This document shows, one piece after another, positions 51,465 through 60,499 of a stretch of DNA of 64,000 bases. Origin of the DNA: Candidatus Chlorobium antarcticum (GTDB lineage: Bacteria; Bacteroidota; Chlorobiia; Chlorobiales; Chlorobiaceae); the NCBI GenBank assembly GCA_030765725.1, contig JAVCDF010000001.1, positions 212,837-276,836 of the forward strand, written 5' to 3'. The notes beneath the pieces are model-generated. The model was not told the DNA's origin, made no database searches, and worked only from the letters and a program-made list of their open reading frames with translations. Each line of letters opens with the position of its first letter. Position 1 is the stretch's first letter. The translations under genes and the position numbers were made by a program.

Positions 51465-51707
51465 TTACTTGGCAAACTTTGACTCAACAGCCTTGGTAGG
51501 AACAGCGTAACCTGAAACCTCAGGTGAACCACCGCGAAGGCTGGTGCCACCGCCCATGCTGCCATAAGCATTACGGTTGATTCTCATGGTACCTTTACCA
51601 AGCGAATCAAACAGCATACCTACAGTTTCCCAGTGACCTTCAACCATAACCTCAAAAATACGGCCGGCTGCGGCAAGGATATCGGTAAATACTCCTCCTC
51701 CACTCAT
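51465..51707 (-). CDS. csmA: Chlorosome baseplate protein CsmA
   Basis: 80-residue precursor of the chlorosome baseplate BChl a-binding protein. [20 protein letters not shown] is the family start, H25 in the GHW motif is the known BChl a ligand, and the tail after about residue 59 ([20 protein letters not shown]) is the part removed in the mature protein. One residue longer than the Chlorobaculum tepidum form as I recall it (a Thr in the glycine stretch). GGAGGAG ribosome site just before the ATG. Transcribed after csmC. Confidence 0.97.
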   Translation of the reverse strand: MSGGGVFTDILAAAGRIFEVMVEGHWETVGMLFDSLGKGTMRINRNAYGSMGGGTSLRGGSPEVSGYAVPTKAVESKFAK

Positions 51708-51846
51708 AACTCCTCCTTGGAATTTAATTTTTTATTGAAAAACGAATTGAAAAACGAACTGCAAAACAAACGGCTATACGAATTTTAAATCAATTTAATT
51801 CAATCAATTCAGAAATACAAACTGATTTTCTTCTGAGGGAAAGAGC

Positions 51847-52266
51847 CTACTTTCCGCCTTTCGGTGCCTGGAAAGAACCGGTAAGATTCTTCACGGCCCC
51901 GGCAGCACTTGTACCCGCATCGCCAATAGCTTTGGCAGCACTGTCCGTCACATTTTCAACATTTTTTACAGCGCCGCTGTAGAGGTCGCCAGCAGAGCGG
52001 GAAATATCTTTTGCAGTAATGGTCACACGATCAATGGTCTCTCCAACCACTCCACCGGGCTGACCAAACAACTTGTTGATACCGGTAGCGTCAAACAGGG
52101 AGCCCACAGTTCCGGCAACGGTTTCAACAACAGAACCGGCAAGCTCAAGACCGCCAACAACCGCGCTCTGACCGGTAAGCATTGTGCCTTCAGCAAGAAA
52201 TGTCAGGCGATCGGCAAAATCAAGATCCTTGAATGTCGTGCGAAGTTTCTGATAGGATTCGGACAT
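51847..52266 (-). CDS. csmC: Chlorosome envelope protein CsmC
   Basis: 139 residues of the CsmC/CsmD family. Start [20 protein letters not shown], a hydrophobic middle ([21 protein letters not shown]), and a helical alanine/serine-rich C-terminus ([19 protein letters not shown]). An excellent AGGAGGT ribosome site precedes the ATG. csmC-csmA is the arrangement known from green sulfur bacteria. Gap of 139 nt to csmA. Confidence 0.95.
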   Translation of the reverse strand: MSESYQKLRTTFKDLDFADRLTFLAEGTMLTGQSAVVGGLELAGSVVETVAGTVGSLFDATGINKLFGQPGGVVGETIDRVTITAKDISRSAGDLYSGAVKNVENVTDSAAKAIGDAGTSAAGAVKNLTGSFQAPKGGK

Positions 52267-52408
52267 CTTCTTTACCTCCTGTTGAGCAGAGTTCCCGGCC
52301 CGGGACCCCGCGATTATGATTTATTGGCTACTGTGTAATAATAAAAGGAAATTAAGAAAAAAAGGCCCACGAACCAAACCATCCTCTTCTCCCCGGCTGG
52401 CCTCACCC

Positions 52409-53608
52409 TCAGCCCGCCTTGCGGCCCCCCTGACCATTGAGATCAAACGGAATATGCAGCCATTTGTCCTTGAAAAACGCGTCGCCCGGCTCAAGTCCCG
52501 TCAAGCTGATCGGCAGCGTAATCACCTTGCGCTGGCCGCCTATCTGCAAATAGAGCTCATCACCGGTCACCCACACATCAATGTCGCCGGGGTTGGCAAA
52601 CATCAGCTTCAGCTGAACCTCGTAAACATCAGCATTGCGCACAAACTTAATGGGCGGCTCATCAAACATCATATCGGAAGGATCCGTGTCCCCGTACATG
52701 TCGCGGGCAAAGGCTTCAAGCGCTGGCAGACCTACAATCTCCTGCTCGTACATTCTGAGCTTGCTTACCGGCAACGGAGCAAAACCCTGCTCAATTTCAC
52801 CAAGATACTTCTGCTGAATTGTTTTCCAGTTCTCAAGATAGCCACTATCCTCGTTCATGTCGAGCAGCCTGTTGACAAGCACCATATCCACCTTGAACCC
52901 GTAAAGATTCAGATAGGTAAGAGCCCGCATGGTCTCCTTTATGGACATTTTCTCGGCATTCATCACCAAACGGACCGTCGACTTTTCGTTGTCCGTAAGA
53001 ATTTCGCGGATGTCCTCAAGCTCGTCAAACACCTGGTCAACAGAGGCAATAGCCTCTTCGGGCGGAATGTAGTGGGCAATCCGATCCGACATTTTAGACA
53101 GCGGCTTGCTGAGAGGGCGCACAATATATTTATTCACATTCTTCACAGCCTTCATTCCCCATGAAAGGGTTTCAGGCAGAGAAAGAAGGCGCAATGTTTC
53201 GCCGGTTGGCGCAGTGTCAAGAACCATAACATCATAAAGACCGGAGGCTTTGTAGCGCTTGATGCGCAACAGCGAAAAAAGCTCCTCCATACCCGGAAGA
53301 ATCGTCATTTCATCGGCCATGACCCCGGAAACCCCCTGAGCCACGAATACCCTTGTATAATATTTCTGTACTGCCTGCCAGTTCTCCTTGAGGTCAACAT
53401 AGGGATTCACCTCAATGGCATGAAGATTTTCCTTGATCTTTGTTGGCTCAGAGCCAAGAGGAATGTTGAACGAATCAGAAAGACTGTGGGCAGGGTCGGT
53501 TGAGAGCACAAGCGTGCGATAACCCAATTCAGACAGACGAACGGCTGTTGCGGCTGAAACACTGGTTTTTCCAACGCCGCCCTTCCCTGTAAATGTTAAA
53601 ATGCGCAT
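52409..53608 (-). CDS. Get3/ArsA-like ATPase with C-terminal HSP20-like domain (copy 2)
   Basis: 399 residues, paralogue of the ATPase at 48643. P-loop [12 protein letters not shown] (residues 6-17), switch motif DTAPTGETLRLLSLPE, then a helical groove-like region and a C-terminal beta domain (YEVQLKLMFANPGDIDVWV...DELYLQIGGQ). Start at ATG 53608 (MRILTFTGKGG); 13 more codons to 53647 are unlikely. Immediately upstream of csmC on the same strand (142 nt). Likely cytosolic chaperone or targeting ATPase. Confidence 0.86.
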   Translation of the reverse strand: MRILTFTGKGGVGKTSVSAATAVRLSELGYRTLVLSTDPAHSLSDSFNIPLGSEPTKIKENLHAIEVNPYVDLKENWQAVQKYYTRVFVAQGVSGVMADEMTILPGMEELFSLLRIKRYKASGLYDVMVLDTAPTGETLRLLSLPETLSWGMKAVKNVNKYIVRPLSKPLSKMSDRIAHYIPPEEAIASVDQVFDELEDIREILTDNEKSTVRLVMNAEKMSIKETMRALTYLNLYGFKVDMVLVNRLLDMNEDSGYLENWKTIQQKYLGEIEQGFAPLPVSKLRMYEQEIVGLPALEAFARDMYGDTDPSDMMFDEPPIKFVRNADVYEVQLKLMFANPGDIDVWVTGDELYLQIGGQRKVITLPISLTGLEPGDAFFKDKWLHIPFDLNGQGGRKAG

Positions 53609-53807
53609 GTATCCGACTCTGGATTGATGAAGAAAATCAAAGAACACAAGATATAACTCTCAAACGACTCTACAAAAGATGATATCAATCCCCTCCCCTG
53701 GACCAGATTTCTTCAACGACTCTGTTTGCAAATGACACTTCCCCTGCATTAATTGTCATCATGAAATAGCTCTCTACCCGTCACGCCCCGATAGACTGAA
53801 GCCAGCA
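53609..53807. promoter_or_regulatory. Divergent promoter region of the ATPase-csmCA cluster and pyrK
   Basis: 199 bp without convincing open frames. Expected to drive both the chlorosome cluster (-) and pyrK (+). I cannot define -35/-10 boxes. Confidence 0.35.
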
Positions 53808-54599
53808 ATGCACGAAACAAACGCCATAGCCGATTCCCACGCCACCATAACCGCATCACGGCACATAAGTCCAGACACAAGCGTCATTAGACTTTCCTGC
53901 CCTCACATTGCCAGAACAGCCCGACCCGGCAACTTCGTCAATGTGAGGGTGAACGGCTCCACGCAACCGCTGCTCAGAAGGCCCTTTTCCATTCACAATG
54001 CCGAAAACGGCCAGATAGAGCTCATGGTAAAAGAGATCGGGCGTGGCACGGAAATTCTCTGCGGGACTGAGCCGGGAACTGAACTCATGGTGCTCGGCCC
54101 TCTCGGCAATAGTTTCAGTGACCCGACCGACAGCTTTTCCACTGCCGTCCTTGTATCCGGTGGCATTGGCACAGCCCCCATGCGCTTTCTCGAAAAAAAC
54201 ATGGCGGCTGCAGGGAAAAAAATTGTCAACCTGATTGGGGGGCGTAGCCAGAAAGAGCTGCTCTCCGAAGGGCTCTCTAACTGCCGGTTAGCAACAGACG
54301 ACGGCTCACTCGGGCTCAAAGGCACCGTGGTCGACCTGCTGGACAAAGAGCTCTCAAACATCACGGCCGACGGTGCCGTCAAAATTTTCGGCTGCGGCCC
54401 AACCCCCATGCTCAAAGCGCTCGCATCGTACTGCCGCCAGCACGGCCTCTGCTGTGAAGTTTCACTTGAATCGGTCATGGGATGCGGATTCGGCATCTGT
54501 TACGGTTGCAGCGTGGAAATCGCCAATCCCGAAGGCGGCACCAAAACAATTCTGCTCTGCAGGGAGGGGCCAGTCATCGATGGCGCTCTGATGGTATAG
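53808..54599 (+). CDS. pyrK: Dihydroorotate dehydrogenase electron transfer subunit PyrK
   Basis: FAD/2Fe-2S subunit that passes electrons from dihydroorotate dehydrogenase B to NAD. 263 residues. FAD region PLLRRPFSIHNAENG, NAD region VLVSGGIGTAPMRFL, and cluster cysteines in GCGFGICYGCSVEI and LLCREGPV. pyrD is not adjacent in this window. Confidence 0.93.
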   Translation: MHETNAIADSHATITASRHISPDTSVIRLSCPHIARTARPGNFVNVRVNGSTQPLLRRPFSIHNAENGQIELMVKEIGRGTEILCGTEPGTELMVLGPLGNSFSDPTDSFSTAVLVSGGIGTAPMRFLEKNMAAAGKKIVNLIGGRSQKELLSEGLSNCRLATDDGSLGLKGTVVDLLDKELSNITADGAVKIFGCGPTPMLKALASYCRQHGLCCEVSLESVMGCGFGICYGCSVEIANPEGGTKTILLCREGPVIDGALMV

Positions 54600-54744
54600 C
54601 GGAGGAACGGCAAAGCGTATTCCGCAGTAAATTTTCGCGAGAGCTATATTATCCTACAGGAGTCTCGTATACTATTATTATACTGTATCAGTAACCACGA
54701 CTCCTTTCAATTTATATGAACCCCAAACCAGAGGAACGGACATT

Positions 54745-55248
54745 ATGGCAAGAGGCATCAATAAAGTTATCCTTATAGGCAACCTTGGAAGCGACCCCGA
54801 AGTTCGTCAGATTCCATCCGGCCAGACGGTGGCCAATTTCAATCTAGCAACCTCCGACAGCTTCAAGGACAGCAGCGGGAACATGCAAGAGCGGACAGAG
54901 TGGCACAGGATTGTTGTATGGGGAAGGTTGGCTGAAATCTGTGGCCAGTATCTTAAGAAAGGCCGTCAGGTCTATCTGGAAGGGCGCATACAGACCCGCA
55001 GCTGGGACGACCAGAAAACCGGCGAAAAGAAATATGCTACCGACATTGTCTGCAGCGAGATGCAGATGCTCGGTGGACAGGGCGGCAGTGGCGGCGGTAG
55101 CTACGGCGACACAGGCCAGCAGCAGGGAAACACCGCAGCGCAGCCTCAGGCACGCCCGCAGCAGAACTACCAGGCGGTACCCTCTCCGGCGCCTCAGGCC
55201 CCAGCCGAACCGATGATTGAAAACGACAAGGACGACCTCCCCTTCTGA
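54745..55248 (+). CDS. ssb: Single-stranded DNA-binding protein
   Basis: 167 residues. OB-fold start [21 protein letters not shown], a glycine/glutamine-rich linker, and the acidic protein-interaction tip [15 protein letters not shown] ribosome site. Precedes holA. Confidence 0.97.
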   Translation: MARGINKVILIGNLGSDPEVRQIPSGQTVANFNLATSDSFKDSSGNMQERTEWHRIVVWGRLAEICGQYLKKGRQVYLEGRIQTRSWDDQKTGEKKYATDIVCSEMQMLGGQGGSGGGSYGDTGQQQGNTAAQPQARPQQNYQAVPSPAPQAPAEPMIENDKDDLPF

Positions 55249-55269
55249 GTCTTGAATTATCCTTAACAT

Positions 55270-55300
55270 GTTGAGGGGTGCCCCGGAAAAAGGGCGCCCC
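55270..55300. other. GC-rich hairpin between ssb and holA
   Basis: GGGGTGCCC, loop, GGGCGCCCC without a T-run; may be a weak terminator or pause site. Only the stem is certain. Confidence 0.5.
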
Positions 55301-55320
55301 GAAGTGCACCCTTGAAGCTG

Positions 55321-56361
55321 ATGGAGACACTGAAGAAAACCATTCTTGCCGGAAAACTCTCGCCGGTCTATTTTTTTCACGGCCCTGAAAGCTATCTCAA
55401 AGAAGAGTTCACCGCCATGATACGGTCGGCGGCATTCCCTTCGGAAGAAGAAGCTACCTGCAACACCCATGTCATCTACGGCCCCGACATCACCCCAGGC
55501 GATCTTGTTGCAAAGGCCTCGGAGTACCCGATGTTCTCCCCAAAGCAGCTAATTATTGTCCGGCAGTTTGAAAAAATCAAAAAACCACCATCGAAAGAGC
55601 TGCAGAAACAGCACGATGAGAAGCTCGCCAGCTACATGAAAAGCCCGGCAGAGTTCACCATTCTGGTGCTCGACGCCGAACAGCTCGAAAAAAAGGATGC
55701 CGAAAAAAAACCATTCAGCACCCTCAAACCATTCCGCCACGACTTCCCGCTCATCAAGACCCCCGACCTGTTCGCCACCGCGCGGGCACACGAGGCTGGA
55801 TGGGAATTCGAACCCGACGCCCTCAAGGCCTTTACCGCCTACATACAGCCCTCATCAAGGGAAATATGTCAGGAGATTGAAAAAATGATGACCTACGCAT
55901 CATCGCGCAGTGGCGAAAAGAAATTCACCGCGGCAGATGTGTACGAATGCGTCGGCATTTCGAAAACATACAATGTCTTCGAACTCGAAAAAGCAGTTGC
56001 CGGCAGGAACCTGCGCCTCTCAAGCGGCATATCGCTGATGATCATGGACCGCGAAGGACAGAAGGAAGGGCTCAGCAACATTGTCCGCTACCTCACAACA
56101 TTCTTCATACGGGTCTGGAAACTCTCGCAGCCAGAAGTTCGCGCCATGTCTCAGTCTGACATGGCAAAAATTCTGGGCATGTATGGAAAACAGGAGTACT
56201 TCGTAAAAAACTATCTGGCCTACACCCGTTCATTTTCACCCTCACAAACCAGCCGGGCGCTTCTGGCACTCAAAGAGACAGATGCCGCACTCAAAGGTCT
56301 TCTCCCCTACGGCGACGAAAAATTCCTCCTCCTCCGCCTCATGCAGCAGCTCATTTGTTGA
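55321..56361 (+). CDS. holA: DNA polymerase III delta subunit
   Basis: 346-residue clamp-loader subunit. N-terminal KLSPVYFFHGPESYLKEE pattern, then the three-domain layout with VYECVGISKTYNVFELEKAV and the C-terminal helical domain. ATG at 55321 preferred to the TTG at 55312. Pairs with ssb in a replication-related run; converges on the autotransporter gene. Confidence 0.88.
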   Translation: METLKKTILAGKLSPVYFFHGPESYLKEEFTAMIRSAAFPSEEEATCNTHVIYGPDITPGDLVAKASEYPMFSPKQLIIVRQFEKIKKPPSKELQKQHDEKLASYMKSPAEFTILVLDAEQLEKKDAEKKPFSTLKPFRHDFPLIKTPDLFATARAHEAGWEFEPDALKAFTAYIQPSSREICQEIEKMMTYASSRSGEKKFTAADVYECVGISKTYNVFELEKAVAGRNLRLSSGISLMIMDREGQKEGLSNIVRYLTTFFIRVWKLSQPEVRAMSQSDMAKILGMYGKQEYFVKNYLAYTRSFSPSQTSRALLALKETDAALKGLLPYGDEKFLLLRLMQQLIC

Positions 56362-56378
56362 ACCTCGAAGCCACCATT

Positions 56379-59108
56379 TTAGAACGGTACCTTCACCCCC
56401 GCCTCAACTGTATGCGTGAATGAAGCCGCTGAACCCGAAGCAAGGAGCGTTCCCGCCTTCACCCAGTACACCGCATCGAATATGCCGCCGGCACGGTTGC
56501 CGATGGTGAGGCTGCCGCCGAAGCGGAACTGGTCCCCTGAGGTCTCCAGAGTAACATCCGTTTCCGGATACCACACACTGTTGAGGGGACTCGGGTCGAA
56601 CCGGACCGTCCCTTCCGCCACCAGATACCATCCGGGACGGTCCGTATTGAGCACAAGGGCCAAACCGCCAATTCCCATCAGCCGGTCGTCGTCATCCACA
56701 ACCAGCTGTCCTGTTGTCATAGGGGCAAGGCGGAACCCGTCGACATGCCGCCAGAGCCCCTGCACCCTCGGTGAGAGCGCCACCCCGAAACCGAGAGGCA
56801 GCTGCACTTCGCACTCTGCCGACACCATCCGGCTCCCCGTGGCGACACTCTCCGCCTGCGAAGCCTCATGGCGCACATCAAGTTCGTGGAGCCCCAAAAC
56901 AGCAGCCACTTCAAAACGGTACATACCCGGACGCCCGACGAAGCCATATATCCCTCCCGAGTAAAAGGTCCCCTCCAGCTCTCCGAGAGCCTTCCCCGCA
57001 GGGGTCGACACGCTGCCCGTCTCTGTCCCGGTTCCCGCAAAAAAACCAGCGCCGTATAAGAGTTTCCCGGAACGCCGGTACAGCATATCCCACCCAAGCT
57101 GCACGAACCGGAAGCCGCCCTCGGCAATACTCGCCGCATCACCCGAAAGCTCATCCCTATTCCACGACTCGCCCGCTCTGGCCCATCCCCCTCCAATTTC
57201 CGGAAAAACCCCCTCTCCGCCACCATAGGCCCTCCTCTCTGGAAACCGGGGAACCGAAGACTCAATCGGCCCGGCAAGGAACGGCATGAGGGCCTGCGCC
57301 ATCACCGCCTCATCATCCAGACCCGTCACCCCATAATACCAGTCAGTCGCACCCGTTGTTCCGTCCGCTACCACCGATACTCCTGCGCGGTAAGGGCCGT
57401 AATCAGTAGGGTCCACAACAGCAAACGCATCCTCCGCCACCACACTCTCCGTATGGACCAGAAGCGAAGGCTCAGCCGACGCCAGCTCAGTAATCGAAGG
57501 CGCTACGCTGAGCAGCAGAGTCGTAGTTCCAGAGACCGCGCCCGACACCGCCAAAAGATCCGCACTCCCCGCACCACACACATCCAGCCCCACCGAGCCC
57601 CCTCCCGTATAGCTGCCGTCCACCGAAAGGGAGCCCCCGGCGTTCCCGTCCCGTAACTCAACGAGACCACCGTTCAAGAGACTCCCCGCAATCCGGTCAC
57701 CGCGCCCCGCACCGCTCGCCCGAAGCACCGCCCCCTCAAGCACCGAGACCTCTCCGGAAAACAACCCGAGCGCATCCATACCCACCGACGAGCCCGATCC
57801 TACATCAAGATGCTCCCACCCCTGCATGGCACCCGAAAACGCACCGTTCCATCCACTGAACACAAGATGGTCGTCCCCGGTCCCGCCAAGAAGCTGCGGC
57901 ACACCCGAAATATCCGCCGTCCCACTGAGGGTCAGAACATCGTCCCCATCGCCAAGATAGACGCCACCGATCAAGACAGCCCCGCTTCCGAGCTCCACCC
58001 TGTCCACCCGACCCTGCGTATTGTCGGTGAAGCCGCCAACCCCATCAAACTTCCCCGAACGGATGGCATACGCGGACGCACCCGTAGCAGTGAGCGTCCC
58101 GGTGACATTGAGGTTCATTGAATTCCACACCAGAACCGCAGCTGAAGCCCCACTTGAGGAAGCAATCACCGACCCTGATATTGCCGCAGCATCCGACAAT
58201 GTTGCACCATACAGCGTACTGCCGGTAACATAGATGCCTGCCGCATCTGTTCCAGCTGCGGAAGCGACAATGCTCCCTGACACCTCTCCAATAAGGTTGA
58301 CGCCTGAATCAGCACTGATGCCATAGGCTGCATTCCCCGCAATGGCAGTAGCATTGATTGTTCCCGAAAGGTCTCCTCCAACATTCAACCCACCTCCAAG
58401 ATTCAAGCCATACGCGTCATGATCTCCAGCTGTAGCCGTAATGACTCCTCCAAGATCTCCCGTGATGGTTAGTCCGCTACTGGAATAAAAGCCCGATGCA
58501 TTATAGATACCCGCCGTAGCCGTTATCGCCCCTGTAATACTTCCATCAATAAGCGCTCCATTTTTTGAATACAGCGCACTTGCCCCCCTTGTCCCGGTTG
58601 TGGAAGCAACACTACCAGAGACATCGCCGTTTATGACAAGCGACTTATCAGATCTGATTCCATATGCATACTGAGTTTCTGCCTCAACTGAAATCGTCGA
58701 TGCAAAACCACCATCCAGTACAAGTTTATCAGTCGAACGCAAAACGGAAATAAGCGACGATGCGCTGGCCGACAGCACCACCGATTCGGGGACGGCAATT
58801 TCAGTTGGCGCATCCCATTTAAAGAGACTAGTGTTATACTTCCCTCCCGAAACACTAACCCCTCCAGCAGGAGCTTCAAAGGAGACATTCCCTGTCAGCA
58901 CAGGCAAAACACTGCCAAGAGTCACCGTCCCTGTGGAAAACCTGATAACATTGTCCGTTTCGCCAGAAGCATTCACATCAAGAACCACCTGACGCAGTGA
59001 ACCAGCTCCGCTGTCGGCGGGAGAGCTCACCACAAACTCCGCCGCACTGGCGTTATCATAAAAACAGAATCCAAGAAAAAGAAGAAGCCGCAGGACACGC
59101 CTGTTCAT
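56379..59108 (-). CDS. Type V autotransporter with 28-residue repeats
   Basis: 909 residues. Signal peptide at the start (VLRLLLFLGFCFYDNASA), then a passenger with right-handed beta-helix features. Six consecutive 28-29-residue repeats cover residues 131-299, with units like GDVSGSVAS...ASALYSKNGAL and GSITGAITATAG...SSSGL. The beta-barrel autotransporter domain occupies about the last 260 residues and ends with the outer-membrane terminal Phe (AGVKVPF). No protease triad was seen. It is a surface protein, possibly adhesive. Converges on holA. An ATG two codons upstream is a second start option. Confidence 0.85.
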   Translation of the reverse strand: MNRRVLRLLLFLGFCFYDNASAAEFVVSSPADSGAGSLRQVVLDVNASGETDNVIRFSTGTVTLGSVLPVLTGNVSFEAPAGGVSVSGGKYNTSLFKWDAPTEIAVPESVVLSASASSLISVLRSTDKLVLDGGFASTISVEAETQYAYGIRSDKSLVINGDVSGSVASTTGTRGASALYSKNGALIDGSITGAITATAGIYNASGFYSSSGLTITGDLGGVITATAGDHDAYGLNLGGGLNVGGDLSGTINATAIAGNAAYGISADSGVNLIGEVSGSIVASAAGTDAAGIYVTGSTLYGATLSDAAAISGSVIASSSGASAAVLVWNSMNLNVTGTLTATGASAYAIRSGKFDGVGGFTDNTQGRVDRVELGSGAVLIGGVYLGDGDDVLTLSGTADISGVPQLLGGTGDDHLVFSGWNGAFSGAMQGWEHLDVGSGSSVGMDALGLFSGEVSVLEGAVLRASGAGRGDRIAGSLLNGGLVELRDGNAGGSLSVDGSYTGGGSVGLDVCGAGSADLLAVSGAVSGTTTLLLSVAPSITELASAEPSLLVHTESVVAEDAFAVVDPTDYGPYRAGVSVVADGTTGATDWYYGVTGLDDEAVMAQALMPFLAGPIESSVPRFPERRAYGGGEGVFPEIGGGWARAGESWNRDELSGDAASIAEGGFRFVQLGWDMLYRRSGKLLYGAGFFAGTGTETGSVSTPAGKALGELEGTFYSGGIYGFVGRPGMYRFEVAAVLGLHELDVRHEASQAESVATGSRMVSAECEVQLPLGFGVALSPRVQGLWRHVDGFRLAPMTTGQLVVDDDDRLMGIGGLALVLNTDRPGWYLVAEGTVRFDPSPLNSVWYPETDVTLETSGDQFRFGGSLTIGNRAGGIFDAVYWVKAGTLLASGSAASFTHTVEAGVKVPF

Positions 59109-59306
59109 ACACAATCTCTTTTTTCAGGGCGAAGATACCCATCAGGCCGCCCCTAGGGGAGAAGCCCTTATCGGAAAGGCACCGAAAACTTGTCGTTTCA
59201 ATATAAGAGGATCGATACCTGATCAAAAAAAGCATAAGGCTCCCCGATACACTGATGGTGCAGGGAGTGATTCAGGCCGGAAATGCGGCGTATTGACAGA
59301 GAAACA

Positions 59307-60299
59307 TTACAACAGTCCCTGCCCCCGAGCCCAGGCAATGGTACCGGCAACTCCCTCTTCCGGACTGATGAGGGAAGTGAACCCAAGCTCCTCCGTCGCC
59401 CTTCGAGGAGAAGAGACCCAGTAATCCTGAAGAAGCTCAACAGCCTTGTCGCGATTGAGGATGGACGCTTTGCCCATAAGTGATGCAGCACCGCCAACCA
59501 GCGCTCCAAGGAACACCACAGCCGGTGCCGGCAGCGAAACCCGGAACACCCTCCCGAACCCGAGCACGGGACGGGCAGCCGACACTACATCATTCCATGA
59601 CCATGGTGCAGAAGAAGTAATATTATAGATGTGGCCTGCGGCCCTTTCAGAGCGCGCGGCAACCATAATACCCCTAACCAGATCGTCCACATGGATCATG
59701 CTGAAGCGCTGGCGCCGGGCGTTACCGGCAGAGATCAGGAACCCCTTCCCAAGCATCTGGAACACCTGTAGCACATCACGGTCACCGGGGCCATATACCG
59801 CCGGCGGCCTGACGACGGTTACAGGAATATCCCCGGCGAACCGAAGCGCGGCAACCTCCCCCCGAAGCTTGCTCCGGCCATAAGCACTCACCGGGTGAGG
59901 CGTGTCCGATTCAGCAACACCCAGAGTACCCTCAGAAGCCGGCCCGGCAGCCGCAAGTGACGACACCAGAACAAAACGCCCAAGCTTCGGGTTATGCTCC
60001 CGAACGGCCTCAAGCAGGTTCTGAACAGGCAGCACATTGCCTCCGTCAAAAGCCACTTCATCAACCGCCTTTGTCACCCCTGCAAGATGGATGATGCGAT
60101 CCACCCCCGTAACGGCACGCCCAAGCGCATTCGGGTCGTCAAATCCCCCCCTGACCTCCTCCACGCCCGCAGCCAAATCACGCCGGAGGCTTCCGGGACG
60201 CAGAAAAACCCGAAGCTTCTCACCCGAAAGCGAGGGATGACGAAGAAGGCGCCTGCCGATAAATCCGGTTGAGCCCGTTACCAGTAATGTTTCACCCAT
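59307..60299 (-). CDS. NAD-dependent epimerase/dehydratase, candidate ceramide-pathway reductase
   Basis: 330 residues of the extended SDR family. TGSTGFIGRRLLRH from residue 8; active-site SAYGRSKLRGE. It diverges from a serine-palmitoyltransferase-like gene 200 bp away. In Caulobacter a protein annotated as an NAD-dependent epimerase (CerR) acts in bacterial sphingolipid synthesis after SPT, which makes a keto-sphinganine reductase role attractive here. Sequence alone does not prove it. Confidence 0.8.
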   Translation of the reverse strand: MGETLLVTGSTGFIGRRLLRHPSLSGEKLRVFLRPGSLRRDLAAGVEEVRGGFDDPNALGRAVTGVDRIIHLAGVTKAVDEVAFDGGNVLPVQNLLEAVREHNPKLGRFVLVSSLAAAGPASEGTLGVAESDTPHPVSAYGRSKLRGEVAALRFAGDIPVTVVRPPAVYGPGDRDVLQVFQMLGKGFLISAGNARRQRFSMIHVDDLVRGIMVAARSERAAGHIYNITSSAPWSWNDVVSAARPVLGFGRVFRVSLPAPAVVFLGALVGGAASLMGKASILNRDKAVELLQDYWVSSPRRATEELGFTSLISPEEGVAGTIAWARGQGLL

Positions 60300-60499
60300 A
60301 GATCTTCGCTCCGTTTCCTGCTGTTCCGCCCCGCCAGCAGAAAAAGCGGAGCTCGTTATGAACAGAAAAAATAAAAAATTTCATACATTTCGGTTTCTGG
60401 GCAACATAGCCCCCCGTAGCTATTAAAACGGCCACCCAAAAAAAATGGTCGGCCGCAACCAAAGAGAATTCCCAGCTCCCCTGCAGCAGCTGAAGCTAA
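60300..60499. promoter_or_regulatory. Divergent intergenic region of the epimerase and SPT-like genes
   Basis: 200 bp, A+T-rich in the middle (aaaaaataaaaaatttcata). Should carry promoters for both genes. I see no open frame or strong terminator. Confidence 0.35.

Noticed and set aside
48643..53608. Arsenic resistance operon
   Set aside because: The ArsA-like ATPases lack visible arsenite-binding cysteine pairs and there is no arsB, arsC or arsR nearby; context is chlorosomal.
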